Below are positions 29,201 through 35,996 of a stretch of DNA of 64,000 nucleotides, piece after piece. The translations under genes were made by a program, and so were the position numbers. Below the pieces are notes generated by a model. The model was not told the origin of the DNA and made no database searches. It was given only the letters and a program-made list of their open reading frames with translations. How positions within the stretch are numbered: position 1 is the first letter of the stretch; every line of letters begins with the position of its first letter. The stretch comes from Rhizobiales bacterium GAS188 (GTDB lineage Bacteria; Pseudomonadota; Alphaproteobacteria; Rhizobiales; Beijerinckiaceae), in NCBI GenBank assembly GCA_900104855.1, contig FNSS01000001.1:4340001-4404000 (forward strand), given 5' to 3'.

Positions 29201-30693
29201 GTGCCGCTGGCGAGCTCCAGCGTGTTCGTGCCGCTGCCGCCGATGACTCTGCCGACGAACACCGCGCCGGGATCAACCACGAGCCGATTGGTGGCGCTGC
29301 CCGCGAAGTCGATGGCGTAGCTCCCGCCGGAAATCGTGCCGGCATTCGTCACCGTGCCGGAACCGCCCGTGAGGAAGATGCCGAAGGCGCTGCCCGAGAT
29401 GGTCGCGCCGGCGAGGTTCGTGATGCTGCCGCCGCCTTCGATGTCGGCGCCGACACCAGCCGTCGCGCTGATGTTGCCGGCATTGCTGAGCGTCGCGGCA
29501 CCCCCTTGCGCAAAGACGCCGGCGACCTGGCCCGAGATGGATGCGGAGGCCGCATTGGTGACGCTGCCGCCGGCCTCGAGACCGACACCATGAGAGCCCG
29601 AGATGCTGCCGCTGTTGCTCAGCGTCCCGAGAGCACCAGTGGTGAAGACGCCGAACCCGCCGCCCGAGATCGACCCGCCCGCCTTGTTCGTGATGCTGCC
29701 CCCACTCGCGAGGTCGATGCCCGCTCCACTGGCATTGGCCGCATTGATGCTGCCGCTGTTCGTGACAGTCCCTGACGCTCCTGTTTCGACATAGACACCG
29801 ACGCTGCCGCCCTTGATCGATGCGCCTGCGCTGTTGGTGACGCTGCCACCTTTCACGAGCTCGACGCCGCCGTATTTCACACTCGCAATGCTGCCGGTAT
29901 TCGTGATGGTGCCGCCGGCTCCGGTGACGAAGACCCCGAACGAGTTGCCGGAGACGGACCCGGTCGAGTTGTTCGTGACGCTGCCGCCATCGGCGAGATC
30001 GATACCGGCGCTGCCTGTCCCGCTCGCGCTGATGCTGCCGCTGTTGGTGACCGTGCCTGCCGCTCGGTATTTGACATAGACGCCAATGCTGGTACCCGAA
30101 ATGGAGGCGCCCGCGGCATTGGTGACCATGCCGCCAAGCCCGAGAACCACCCCGTCATAGGTTGCCCCCGAGATGCTGCCGTAGTTCGCGAGCGTGGTGA
30201 AGCCGCCCTCGAGAAAGACGCCGAACTTGTGGCCCGTGATGGTCCCGGTCGAGGTGTTCGTGGCGCTGCCGCCGTTCTCCAGATAGACGCCGGTGCCATT
30301 CGCCCCTGTCCCGGTAATATAGCCCGCATTCGTGAGCGTCCCGGCCTGGTTCTGGAAAAAGACACCAACGGCCAGTGCCGAAATGGACCCGGACGCGGCG
30401 TTCGAAAGACTCCCGCCGCCCGCCATCAGCACCGCGTTATTGTTGGGTCCCGAAATGCTGCCCGTATTCGTGACCGTGCCGGCACCGCCGGTGATGAAAA
30501 TGGCGGCCGCCTGGGTGCTGGAAGCGGAGACCACCCCGGCATTCGCAATCGTCCAGTTGGTGCCGGTTCCCCCGTCGATGCCATCGGCAGATCCCGACGA
30601 GGTCACCGTGCCCGTGCTGGTGATGTACAGAGGATTATCGGCCGTGCCCAGAATCACCGGACCGGTCGTGCTGCTGCTGATTGTCCTTGGCAT
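23290..30693 (-). CDS. Giant secreted repeat protein 2 (beta-helix, five Ig-like repeats, propeller-like insert)
   Basis: 2467 aa. Start MPRTISSSTTGP, preceded by a purine-rich AAGAAGAGA. Residues about 1-540 are beta-helix-type short repeats (GTVTNSGSIS) shared with giants 1 and 3. A GDKIDLKTF linker domain ends near 680. Residues about 684-1750 hold five near-identical 214-residue Ig-like units and then one shorter degenerate unit. Residues about 1835-2265 are a unique block with propeller-like features (HNALAVGPGNIVM, DPRAAYDSVNQRYVV, GDGGLDFLAQQQG). The last about 200 residues (LTVASTALTVQAGG... to LEDLAFLSRPHHAA) are shared with giant 3 but replace the DUF4214 blocks of giant 1. There are no RTX repeats and no Sec signal. 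T1SS export by one of the two HlyB/HlyD pairs is inferred. Confidence 0.88.
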   Translation of the reverse strand: MPRTISSSTTGPVILGTADNPLYITSTGTVTSSGSADGIDGGTGTNWTIANAGVVSASSTQAAAIFITGGAGTVTNTGSISGPNNNAVLMAGGGSLSNAASGSISALAVGVFFQNQAGTLTNAGYITGTGANGTGVYLENGGSATNTSTGTITGHKFGVFLEGGFTTLANYGSISGATYDGVVLGLGGMVTNAAGASISGTSIGVYVKYRAAGTVTNSGSISASGTGSAGIDLADGGSVTNNSTGSVSGNSFGVFVTGAGGTITNTGSIASVKYGGVELVKGGSVTNSAGASIKGGSVGVYVETGASGTVTNSGSINAANASGAGIDLASGGSITNKAGGSISGGGFGVFTTGALGTLSNSGSISGSHGVGLEAGGSVTNAASASISGQVAGVFAQGGAATLSNAGNISATAGVGADIEGGGSITNLAGATISGSAFGIFLTGGSGTVTNAGTISGGSYAIDFAGSATNRLVVDPGAVFVGRVIGGSGTNTLELASGTGTIGGVGTGSFNNFQVLAVDAGATWTLNGANTAASVLDNGTISIAGSLDVSTALDPSSTGLFQLSSSATLEVAAATGTQTQINFLGSSELIIDNAASFGINVGTSSYAGPQLQHFAPGDKIDLKTFSSAGVTLNYNASTGVLQVSNSANQVASLKFQTSSLGGTAFAATSDGATGIFITDPTLTPSVTSIVTSGTGITNGNGDLNAGKLVTLTVNFSKAVTVSTAGGSPTLALNYSGTAAYVGGSGTSALTFSYTVAAGQNTPDLIVSSFNLNGATVRDAAANNANLSGATNYNPAGILQIDTTTPVVAITSAGGSVNQATQAVTGTVTDADGGTAGTAVTVFDGTTQVGTATVQANGSWSTSVTLTNGTNALTAKDTDPAGNTGTSNPVTYTLDTTPPTVSSITTSGTGITSGNGDLNAGKAVTLTVNFSKAVTVNTAGGSPTLALNDNGTAAYVGGSGTSALTFSYTVAAGQNTPDLVVSSFNLSGATIKDAATNNADLSGATNYNPAGILQIDTTTPVVAITSAGGSVNQATQAVTGTVTDADGGTAGTTVTVFDGTTQVGTATVQANGSWSTSVTLTNGTNALTAKDADPAGNIGTSNPVTYTLDTTPPTVSSITTSGTGITSGNGDLNAGKAVTLTVNFSKAVTVNTAGGSPTLALNDSGIAAYVGGSGTSALTFSYTVAAGQNTPDLVVSSFNLSGATIKDAATNNADLSGATNYNPAGILQIDTTTPVVAITSAGGSVSQATQAVTGTVTDADGGTAGTTVTVFDGTTQVGTATVQANGSWSTSVTLTNGPNTLTAKDADPAGNIGTSNPVTYTLTTTAPTVSSILTSGTGITNGNGDLNAGKLVTLTVNFSTAVTVSTAGGSPTLALNDSGTAAYVGGSGTSALTFSYTVAAGQNTPDLIVSSFNLNGATIKDAATNNADLSGATNYNPAGILQIDTTTPVVAITSAGGSVNQATQTVTGTVTDADGGTAGTTVTVFDGTTQVGTATVQANGSWSTSVTLTNGTNALTAKDADPAGNTGTSNPVTYTLDTTPPTVSSITTSGTGITSGNGDLNAGKAVTLTVNFSKAVTVNTAGGSPTLALNDSGIAAYVGGSGTSALTFSYTVAAGQNTPDLVVSSFNLSGATIKDAATNNADLSGATNYNPAGILQIDTTTPVVAITSAGGSVSQATQAVTGTVTDADGGTAGTTVTVFDGTTQVGTATVQANGSWSTSVTLTNGTNALTAKDTDPAGNTGTSNPVTYTLSGTSPVVTITSPAGSTTSVTQTVTGTVDVADAGTTVTLLDNAAQVGTATVQANGSWSTSVTLVNGPNTLTAQDTNSSGTGTSNAVTYIFQNAFSGISDTSSYPPHNALAVGPGNIVMAEGSQVEWTDLTGGSATTQSVYDFFASLGSTAVNALFDPRAAYDSVNQRYVVTMDNIDSSGTITNIDIAVSKDSNPNDGWYFASLDTSITINGQLTASDQPAVSVDGTNIYITAPQYDVNVSGFVGTEQWVIDDTVGSGGGIYNGGTMTIVANQLAPPSEGIARVTAANTGKSFYASVARSGTQSVITVQSYDVATATFGAATSVALGNSDQGDGGLDFLAQQQGTSLLLDTGDGRIQNLAYANGFLYGVYEVMPVGSSLPEVHWFKMDVSNPNAPALVAQGDISGAAIGAGVATFDGSIAVDAAGDVIVNFAASGPNLYPSDYYVFQGATDPAGSFSAPVLYQAGTGFFDTGDGSSTQRWGLNSSAAADPSNPQGFWLSNEYVANGWWQTSVAEVALGAAMAPSLTVASTALTVQAGGSLGLGITAMPVDPDDRMSVSISGVPGYETITAPSGDSVTSQPQGSTGTYTWIITEAASAAGTPLTGLTVNSQYTGTGHPVATFTVTASNATSGETATSTSQILTVTDPPAATSGGSPSPTTPSPGIAGFSNPAPSNQLVALFDQFVAAGFNNDQAAAGQMTSLLHMQSGLEDLAFLSRPHHAA
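25469..28678 (-). repeat. Five tandem 642-bp repeats inside giant gene 2
   Basis: Five consecutive copies with an exact 642-bp (214-codon) period, phased at about 25469, 26111, 26753, 27395 and 28037. Copies differ by scattered substitutions, mostly single bases. Each encodes an Ig-like unit pair: NGNGDLNAGK...ILQIDTTTPVV followed by AITSAGGSV...ALTAKD.DPAGN. A shorter diverged unit lies downstream toward 25200. Ends are approximate because the repeat is circularly permutable. Confidence 0.9.
29828..30518 (-). repeat. About 690-bp block identical to 42595-43285 (giants 2 and 3)
   Basis: Line-by-line comparison at a constant offset of 12,767 bp shows no mismatch across this block. Differences appear on both sides (for example at 29827 and just above 30518). 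The block encodes most of the N-terminal beta-helix repeats. The partner copy in giant 3 is 42595-43285. Confidence 0.88.
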
Positions 30694-30736
30694 CGGTCTC
30701 TTCTTAACTGTTAGCCGGCGACAATCGTGGCCGCAA

Positions 30737-32623
30737 CTAGTTTAAGCTGTAGCCGAGCCGGTCCATTACTGGTTTGAGGATAGGGATGACCGGTTCCAGA
30801 TGCTTCCGATAATGGCGATAACGGAACCGAGACCGGTCATACAATTTTTGCGTTACTTGCGCGTAGCTGGGCGTGTGGGGCAGGCGCCGATTGTCCTGGA
30901 AATTGACGCAACGCTCGTCGAAACCCTCGCCGATGAAGTCCAGCATACGACGCACGCTGCCTGCCATATCGTCCACCATGTCCTCATAGCGAATTGGCAA
31001 GTACCGCAGTGCCATTTGCGTTCGATAGTGATGGACGAGGTCCATCACCAACGCATAGTGGTGCGCAATCGTCTCCAGCGCATAGGCGCAGAAATACCCG
31101 TGGGTCAGGTGATGGGAGTACACGGATAGAACAACATCCAACGGGTGACGCAGGATGTGAATCAACGGCGATCGCGGGAAGATCAGAGAGATCAGGCCGA
31201 GATGCATTTCGTTCAGCGGCATCTTATCCGTGAAGTAGGTGCTGCCCGGCTCGATGACTCCTCTAAGCTCTGCCTTCTGCAGGTATGCGTCCCGCAATGC
31301 TTCGGGCCCGCGCCGATTGTCGCCCATCCACAATTCGGCCAACGCTTCGGGATAGGATAATGGGCTGCCGAACAACCGTGGAATCGTGTCGCTGAGCTCG
31401 TTGACAAACGGAAGCTCATCGCCGGCTGAAATCCTCGGATGGCCGGATAGGGCCTGTTCCGCCAGCGTGGTCCCCGACCTCGGAAAGCCGAGGATGAAGA
31501 TTGGCTGCGCACATCCCTCGCGCACTGACGCCAGGGGCATTAGCCGCAGGCGGTCACTGACGAAGAATTGCCGCAAGCGATCGGCCATCTCCCGCGCCTG
31601 GTGATCGAGATAGTGCTTTCCGGTGATTTCGCGCGCCAGTCGCTTCGCCTCATCGAAGCAGGCGAAGGCTTCACCATAGCGCCCCAGCCTGTCGAGAACC
31701 CGGCCCTTCTCGAGAAGTGCGTTGGAGTCCGAACGAACGCCCGCGGAAACGCCTTTTTCGTCGCCGCCTGGATCGGGCTCGAGCTCGGCAAGGGCGGCCG
31801 CTAGCTTGCCTTCGCGCGCAAGCAGCGTCGCGCGAGCGACCCGCAACCCGGGATCATCGGGGCGAATCTCTGCGGCTCGGTCCAGCTTGGCCTTGGCAGC
31901 CGCGAAATTGCCGTCAACTTCCTCGAGCTGGCCCCACCCAAACAGTGTTTGGAAAATGTCCGGTGCGGCTTCAACGGATTCGTTGTAGAGCCCGCGCGCC
32001 TCTGCGATCCTTCCCTGGCATTTGAGGTTCCAGGCCAGGTTGGCCAACAGAATCGGGTCGCGCGCACCAGAGATTTCCAGGACGCGGCGATAGTGAAACT
32101 CGCCGACATGCGGGCGCTGAGCCTCAGTCAGGATCATGCCCATCAAATTGTGCGACCGCGGGTGTGTCGGTGCGAGACGCACTGCATTTCGCGCGTGATG
32201 TTCCGCGGCGGCTAAGTCGCCCCGTTCGAACAGCAGCATTGTCAATTCCTGGGTGGCGTCGACATTGTTGGGCTCCGCTCCCACGAGCCGCTGCAACAAC
32301 CCCAGGGCCGCCTGCTCGTGACCTGCACGCCGGCGGATCTGATAGAGGGTCCAGAGGGCCATCGGAAAACGGGGGGCTATATCCAGCACGTCGAGGCTTC
32401 CCGCCTCGGCCCCGACGGCGTCGCCACTTGCAAGCGCTTTGGCCGCAGAATTAGCAAGAATATCGACCCGCTCCCTGGCCTCAGGCGGGGCAGCGAAAGT
32501 GGGATCCAGTTCGCAGCAGCGGCAGCTCCTCAAACCGCTGCCGCAGGCACAAAGGGCGTCTTGATGCGCATTCATCGCACCAGGCACAACCACCCCCTCG
32601 GTCGCTGCGTGCGCGGCCATCAT
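30737..32623 (-). CDS. TPR-containing sulfotransferase with N-terminal SEC-C-like motif
   Basis: 628 aa from MMAAHAATEG; this ATG overlaps the dehydratase stop as ATGA. Residues 22-38 hold DALCACGSGLRSCRCCE, close to the zinc-binding SEC-C motif (CxCGSGxxxxxCC). TPR-like helix pairs fill about 50-330. The sulfotransferase domain starts near 374, with the 5'-phosphosulfate loop FPRSGTT (380-386) and a 3'-phosphate-binding stretch (HILRHPLDVVLSVY). Such TPR-sulfotransferases use PAPS and resemble protein (tyrosyl) or glycan sulfotransferases; the acceptor is unknown. It ends 44 bp before giant 2, so that protein or its glycan is the most natural candidate. An APS-kinase-like gene at 35997-36788 lies nearby. 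Confidence 0.88.
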   Translation of the reverse strand: MMAAHAATEGVVVPGAMNAHQDALCACGSGLRSCRCCELDPTFAAPPEARERVDILANSAAKALASGDAVGAEAGSLDVLDIAPRFPMALWTLYQIRRRAGHEQAALGLLQRLVGAEPNNVDATQELTMLLFERGDLAAAEHHARNAVRLAPTHPRSHNLMGMILTEAQRPHVGEFHYRRVLEISGARDPILLANLAWNLKCQGRIAEARGLYNESVEAAPDIFQTLFGWGQLEEVDGNFAAAKAKLDRAAEIRPDDPGLRVARATLLAREGKLAAALAELEPDPGGDEKGVSAGVRSDSNALLEKGRVLDRLGRYGEAFACFDEAKRLAREITGKHYLDHQAREMADRLRQFFVSDRLRLMPLASVREGCAQPIFILGFPRSGTTLAEQALSGHPRISAGDELPFVNELSDTIPRLFGSPLSYPEALAELWMGDNRRGPEALRDAYLQKAELRGVIEPGSTYFTDKMPLNEMHLGLISLIFPRSPLIHILRHPLDVVLSVYSHHLTHGYFCAYALETIAHHYALVMDLVHHYRTQMALRYLPIRYEDMVDDMAGSVRRMLDFIGEGFDERCVNFQDNRRLPHTPSYAQVTQKLYDRSRFRYRHYRKHLEPVIPILKPVMDRLGYSLN

Positions 32624-33627
32624 GTGATGAATTCCTTCTGGCGACGCACCAAGCCCCCTGCCAGTCGGCCGCGCCACCACGAAATGGTACGCTCCAGGCC
32701 CTCGCTCAGTTCGACCGAAGGGCGCCAGCCCGTATCCTCGGTCAGACGCCTGCTGTCGGCGAGCAGCACGCGCACCTCGGAATTGACCGGCCGCATGCGC
32801 TGAAGGTCATGCTCAATCGGATATTCGCAATTGGTGAGATGAAGGATCAGGTCCACCAGTTCTCTGATCGTGACGGCCTTGCCGCTCCCTGCATTGTATG
32901 GGCGTCCGAACTGGACCTGCGGGGCGATTCCGATCGCCAGGAAGGCTTCCGCCGTATCATCGACAAAGGTGAAATCGCGGACAGTTGTTGGGTCGCCGAG
33001 ACGGATTGCGGAGCAAGATGGATCAAGAACCTGGCGAATAATCGTGGAAATGACTGCGCGTTCGCTTTGTCGCGGCCCGAATGTGTTGAAGGGCCGCAAT
33101 ATCGCGACCGGAAGATCGAAGCTGCGGGCGAACGATTCCGCCATCATGTCGGCTCCGATCTTGGAAGCGGAGTACGGCGACTGGCCCTGAAGCGGGTGAG
33201 ACTCCGCTATCGGCACGGTGATCGCCGTGCCGTAGACTTCGCTCGTCGAGGTATGGACGAGGCGCACGACGTCGCTCTCTCGCGCTGCCTCGAGCATGTT
33301 GAGCGTTCCGAGGACATTGGTTTCGACGTAGCTTTGGGCGGCGGCGTAGGAATGCGGAATGGCGATCAGCGCGGCAAGGTGAAAGAGGATGTCTTGTCCT
33401 TGCACGATACGGCGCACAAACGCGGAATCGCGTATGTCGCCCCGCACGATCGTCAGCTTTGCGCGAGCAGCTGCGGGCAGATCGTCGAGCCAGCCATGGT
33501 GGTCAAAGGAATTGTAGAGACTAAGCGCGGTAACCTTCGCGCCGCGCGCAACAAGCTTCTCAGTCAAATGAGACCCGATGAAACCGTCGGCGCCGGTCAC
33601 CAAAACTTTGAGATTGTCGTAACCCAC
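32620..33627 (-). CDS. NAD-dependent dehydratase/epimerase (LegB-like SDR)
   Basis: 335 aa, extended short-chain dehydrogenase. It starts at a GTG (GTG GGT TAC) with GGAGGA about 9 nt upstream. The Rossmann loop is VTGADGFIGSHL (10-21), the catalytic couple is YSASK, and HTSTSEVYGT carries the conserved Ser/Thr. The early ALSLYNSFDHHGWLD stretch is characteristic of LegB-type UDP-GlcNAc 4,6-dehydratases, which make 4-keto-6-deoxy sugars for legionaminic acid or bacillosamine-type routes. The aminotransferase two genes upstream would act next on a 4-keto sugar. Assignment to LegB is by motif memory only; a generic epimerase is the alternative. Confidence 0.85.
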   Translation of the reverse strand: MGYDNLKVLVTGADGFIGSHLTEKLVARGAKVTALSLYNSFDHHGWLDDLPAAARAKLTIVRGDIRDSAFVRRIVQGQDILFHLAALIAIPHSYAAAQSYVETNVLGTLNMLEAARESDVVRLVHTSTSEVYGTAITVPIAESHPLQGQSPYSASKIGADMMAESFARSFDLPVAILRPFNTFGPRQSERAVISTIIRQVLDPSCSAIRLGDPTTVRDFTFVDDTAEAFLAIGIAPQVQFGRPYNAGSGKAVTIRELVDLILHLTNCEYPIEHDLQRMRPVNSEVRVLLADSRRLTEDTGWRPSVELSEGLERTISWWRGRLAGGLVRRQKEFIT

Positions 33628-33661
33628 TCTTCGTTTCCTCCCATTGTATCGATTGCGGTCC

Positions 33662-34399
33662 TCAGAGATGCATTCTGTGACCGGCCGATGGAGGTTCCTC
33701 GATGCGCACTGCTTGGTATGCCTCTAGGATTTCAGCAGGCGAACGACGCGATCCGAATACCGACAAGACTCCGCGGACGATCCACCCAATATCGGACCAG
33801 AGGGTTCTATGCGGAAAATATGCGAGGTCCGCGCGAGCTTTGATTGGAAACAACACGTCCCGATAATAGTGCTCCGGATCCACGTGTTCCGAGTATAGAG
33901 AACACTCATGTCTAAAGGCAACTTGATTCGGCCCAAATATACCAGGCTTATAATCCAATACGCGCAGATATGCCTCGGTAAAGCAACAGGCCAAGTCGAG
34001 CGACTCGGGGCGTGGCCCCACGATCGACATATCGCCCTTCAGAATGTTCCACAGTTGCGGCAGCTCATCGAGCTTGGTCATCTCCAGCAGCGAACCCAGC
34101 CGGGTGAGGCGAACGTCGTTCTTCAGGGTCACCGGACGACCGTTCGGGCCGCAGCCCGAATGAAACTTGCGGAATTTATGCATGCGAAAGCGTCGACCCC
34201 GCAGTCCTAGACGAACCTGCGAAAAGAAAATGGGGCGCCCCTCGGTGACGTAGATAACCAAGGCCACCAACAGCATCAACGGACCGAGGATGAACAATCC
34301 GGCGCCCGCGACGGTCAGATCGAAGATGCGCGTAGGCGAGAGGGACGCCGTCGCGCGCGTCTCGAGTTTGATAGGTCGGGTGGATTGAACGAGGCTCAT
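33662..34399 (-). CDS. Polyprenyl-phosphate priming sugar transferase (PglC/WbaP-type)
   Basis: 245 aa, the catalytic-domain-only size of small bacterial sugar transferases. An N-terminal re-entrant or membrane helix (about 25-50, FDLTVAGAGLFILGPLMLLVAL) is followed by the basic KFRKF patch and KLDELPQLWNILKGDMSIVGPRP-type sequence, here intact from KLDELPQ through VGPRPES, then YKPGIFGPNQ (KPGITG in most relatives). These enzymes move a sugar 1-phosphate from a UDP-sugar to undecaprenyl phosphate, starting repeat-unit synthesis. It overlaps the aminotransferase gene by 4 bp and lies 34 bp before the dehydratase. The likely substrate is the amino-dideoxy sugar made by those two enzymes. Confidence 0.9.
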   Translation of the reverse strand: MSLVQSTRPIKLETRATASLSPTRIFDLTVAGAGLFILGPLMLLVALVIYVTEGRPIFFSQVRLGLRGRRFRMHKFRKFHSGCGPNGRPVTLKNDVRLTRLGSLLEMTKLDELPQLWNILKGDMSIVGPRPESLDLACCFTEAYLRVLDYKPGIFGPNQVAFRHECSLYSEHVDPEHYYRDVLFPIKARADLAYFPHRTLWSDIGWIVRGVLSVFGSRRSPAEILEAYQAVRIEEPPSAGHRMHL

Positions 34400-35547
34400 A
34401 GAAGCGCTCCTTCCGGGACGCTGTCGGCTATCGCCCCCGCGAGCTCGGCCGACACCATCTCGACGTCGCGCTCGCCCATTCTCGGATGTAAGGGCAGGGT
34501 GAGTTCGCGGCGCGCAAATTCTTCCGTTACCGGCAGACGGACAAGCGGGAACCGGCCCCGATAAAACGAGAACCGGTGTACCGGGGGGTAGTGAATCGTC
34601 GTCTGAATTTGCGCGTCCCTTAGCTTCTCAACGACGCGCTGCCGGTCAGTGTCCTTCGGCAAGACGATCGGCATTATGTGATGCGCCGAGATGTGGTTGG
34701 ATGCGGCATGCCAATTCGCAAATGGCAGGCAAACGGAGGGACAGCGTTCCTGCAATGATTGCACATAGTGACGTGTCAGATGCCTTCGCGAGTCATTCCA
34801 CTCGTCGAGTTTGGCGAGTTGTATCAAGCCGACGGCCGCCCTAAACTCGTCCATCCTGTAGTTATAACCGAGCATGGTGACGTCGTAGGTCGGTGTCCGG
34901 CTCGACAATCGCTGAAACGTGCCGCTGGTCATCCCGTGGCCGCGCATCTGCCGGACCTTCGCGAGGACCTCCGGGTCGGAGGCAATGACCGCTCCGCCTT
35001 CCGCGGTCGTCATGTTCTTGTTTCCGTAAAAGCTGAAGGCCGCGGCGTGTCCGAATTTGCCAGCCTGATCGGCCCCCGCCGCATGGGCAGCGTCCTCGAT
35101 CAGGAGAAGACCACGGGAATCGGCAAAGTCACGCCAAGCCTGTCGATCGACGAGATACCCCGCATAGTGCACGAGAATGATCGCCTTGGTCTTGCTGGTG
35201 CATTTGGCCGCTGCATCCGTGCGGGACATCAAGGGAAGCTCGAGGGATTCAATGTCCACGAAAACCGGCGTAGCTCCGACGTAAAGGACGCAGTTGGCGG
35301 TGGCCACAAAGGTCAACGACGGCACGAGGACTTCATCGCCCGGACCAATATCCAGCGCGTCCAATATCAGGTGGAGCGCCGCCGTGCAGGAACTCACGGC
35401 GACCGCATCCTCGGCGCCGTGCTTTGCTGCGAACGCTTTCTCGAATTCGCGAACTCGGTCGGCCATCGTGATCCAACCGGAATCAACGACGTCGCACAAC
35501 GCTGCCTTCTCGTCCTCGCCTAGAATCGGCTCCGCGACCAATAGCAT
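34396..35547 (-). CDS. DegT/DnrJ/EryC1/StrS-family PLP aminotransferase
   Basis: 383 aa from MLLVAEPILG, preceded by GGAG 9-10 nt upstream; a longer reading to 35607 adds 20 residues without a ribosome site. The PLP lysine is in SFYGNKNMTTAEGG (Lys177), the Asp of the PLP ring contact is in EDAAHAAGA (about 151), and SSCTAALHL and PSLTFVATAN are conserved. Family members add an amino group to keto sugars. With the dehydratase downstream it probably makes a 4-amino-4,6-dideoxy sugar nucleotide. It is the first gene after element B. Confidence 0.92.
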   Translation of the reverse strand: MLLVAEPILGEDEKAALCDVVDSGWITMADRVREFEKAFAAKHGAEDAVAVSSCTAALHLILDALDIGPGDEVLVPSLTFVATANCVLYVGATPVFVDIESLELPLMSRTDAAAKCTSKTKAIILVHYAGYLVDRQAWRDFADSRGLLLIEDAAHAAGADQAGKFGHAAAFSFYGNKNMTTAEGGAVIASDPEVLAKVRQMRGHGMTSGTFQRLSSRTPTYDVTMLGYNYRMDEFRAAVGLIQLAKLDEWNDSRRHLTRHYVQSLQERCPSVCLPFANWHAASNHISAHHIMPIVLPKDTDRQRVVEKLRDAQIQTTIHYPPVHRFSFYRGRFPLVRLPVTEEFARRELTLPLHPRMGERDVEMVSAELAGAIADSVPEGALL

Positions 35548-35746
35548 CAAGCTTCTCCAGAAGACGTTCGTGGCTGTTTGAATTGGTCCATGACCGGCCG
35601 GATGCATTGATCCCCGCTAACCTCGAAGTGAGGAAGAGCGATCAAAGCTCGGGCGGCAGCGACTATTTCGAATGCGGGCGGTTGATCGTCGCAAGTGTGT
35701 TCTCGATTTCCTTTAACGCGAGTTGGCTGGAGGCGACGGAAGCAAC
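35548..35746. other. Long leader of the aminotransferase / giant-2 operon
   Basis: About 200 bp between the -10-like box of element B and the aminotransferase start. No gene or clear hairpin was recognised. Confidence 0.4.
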
Positions 35747-35833
35747 GCTATACCGGTCTGGCGATAATCGGCTTGGCTAATGCGCATTACGACCGACTGC
35801 AGGGGGGGTACTTGCGCTACTCAGAAATGGGTA
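35747..35833 (-). promoter_or_regulatory. Shared upstream element B (before aminotransferase / giant-2 operon)
   Basis: Box 1 at 35818-35833 is TACTCAGAAATGGGTA (plus strand), 14 of 16 bases as in elements A and C. Box 2 at 35771-35790 reads GTAATGCGCATTAGCCAAGC on the minus strand and contains the perfect palindrome TAATGCGCATTA. A TATAGC lies at 35752-35747 (minus strand), 23 nt after TTAGC. Spacing between the boxes is 28 bp, against 27 in A and 29 in C. Confidence 0.62.
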
Positions 35834-35861
35834 GCGCTTCGATTCGCCCGACGCCGCCCGC

Positions 35862-35877
35862 CTTGTCGATCGACAAG
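35862..35877. repeat. 16-bp perfect palindrome CTTGTCGATCGACAAG
   Basis: A six-pair stem with a GATC centre, lying between the end of the kinase/nucleotidyltransferase gene (35997) and element B. It could be a weak terminator for the upstream operon or a dimeric protein site. No T-run follows. Confidence 0.4.
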
Positions 35878-35996
35878 CGATCTGCGGCTTGCGCAACCGG
35901 ATCGGGCGCTTCTAACCATCCGGGGTATTCCACGTAGGATGGGTGCCCGCGAGCCGGCCAACGAGGTGGTGCCGGACCGGGACGGCGGTCTTTCTG

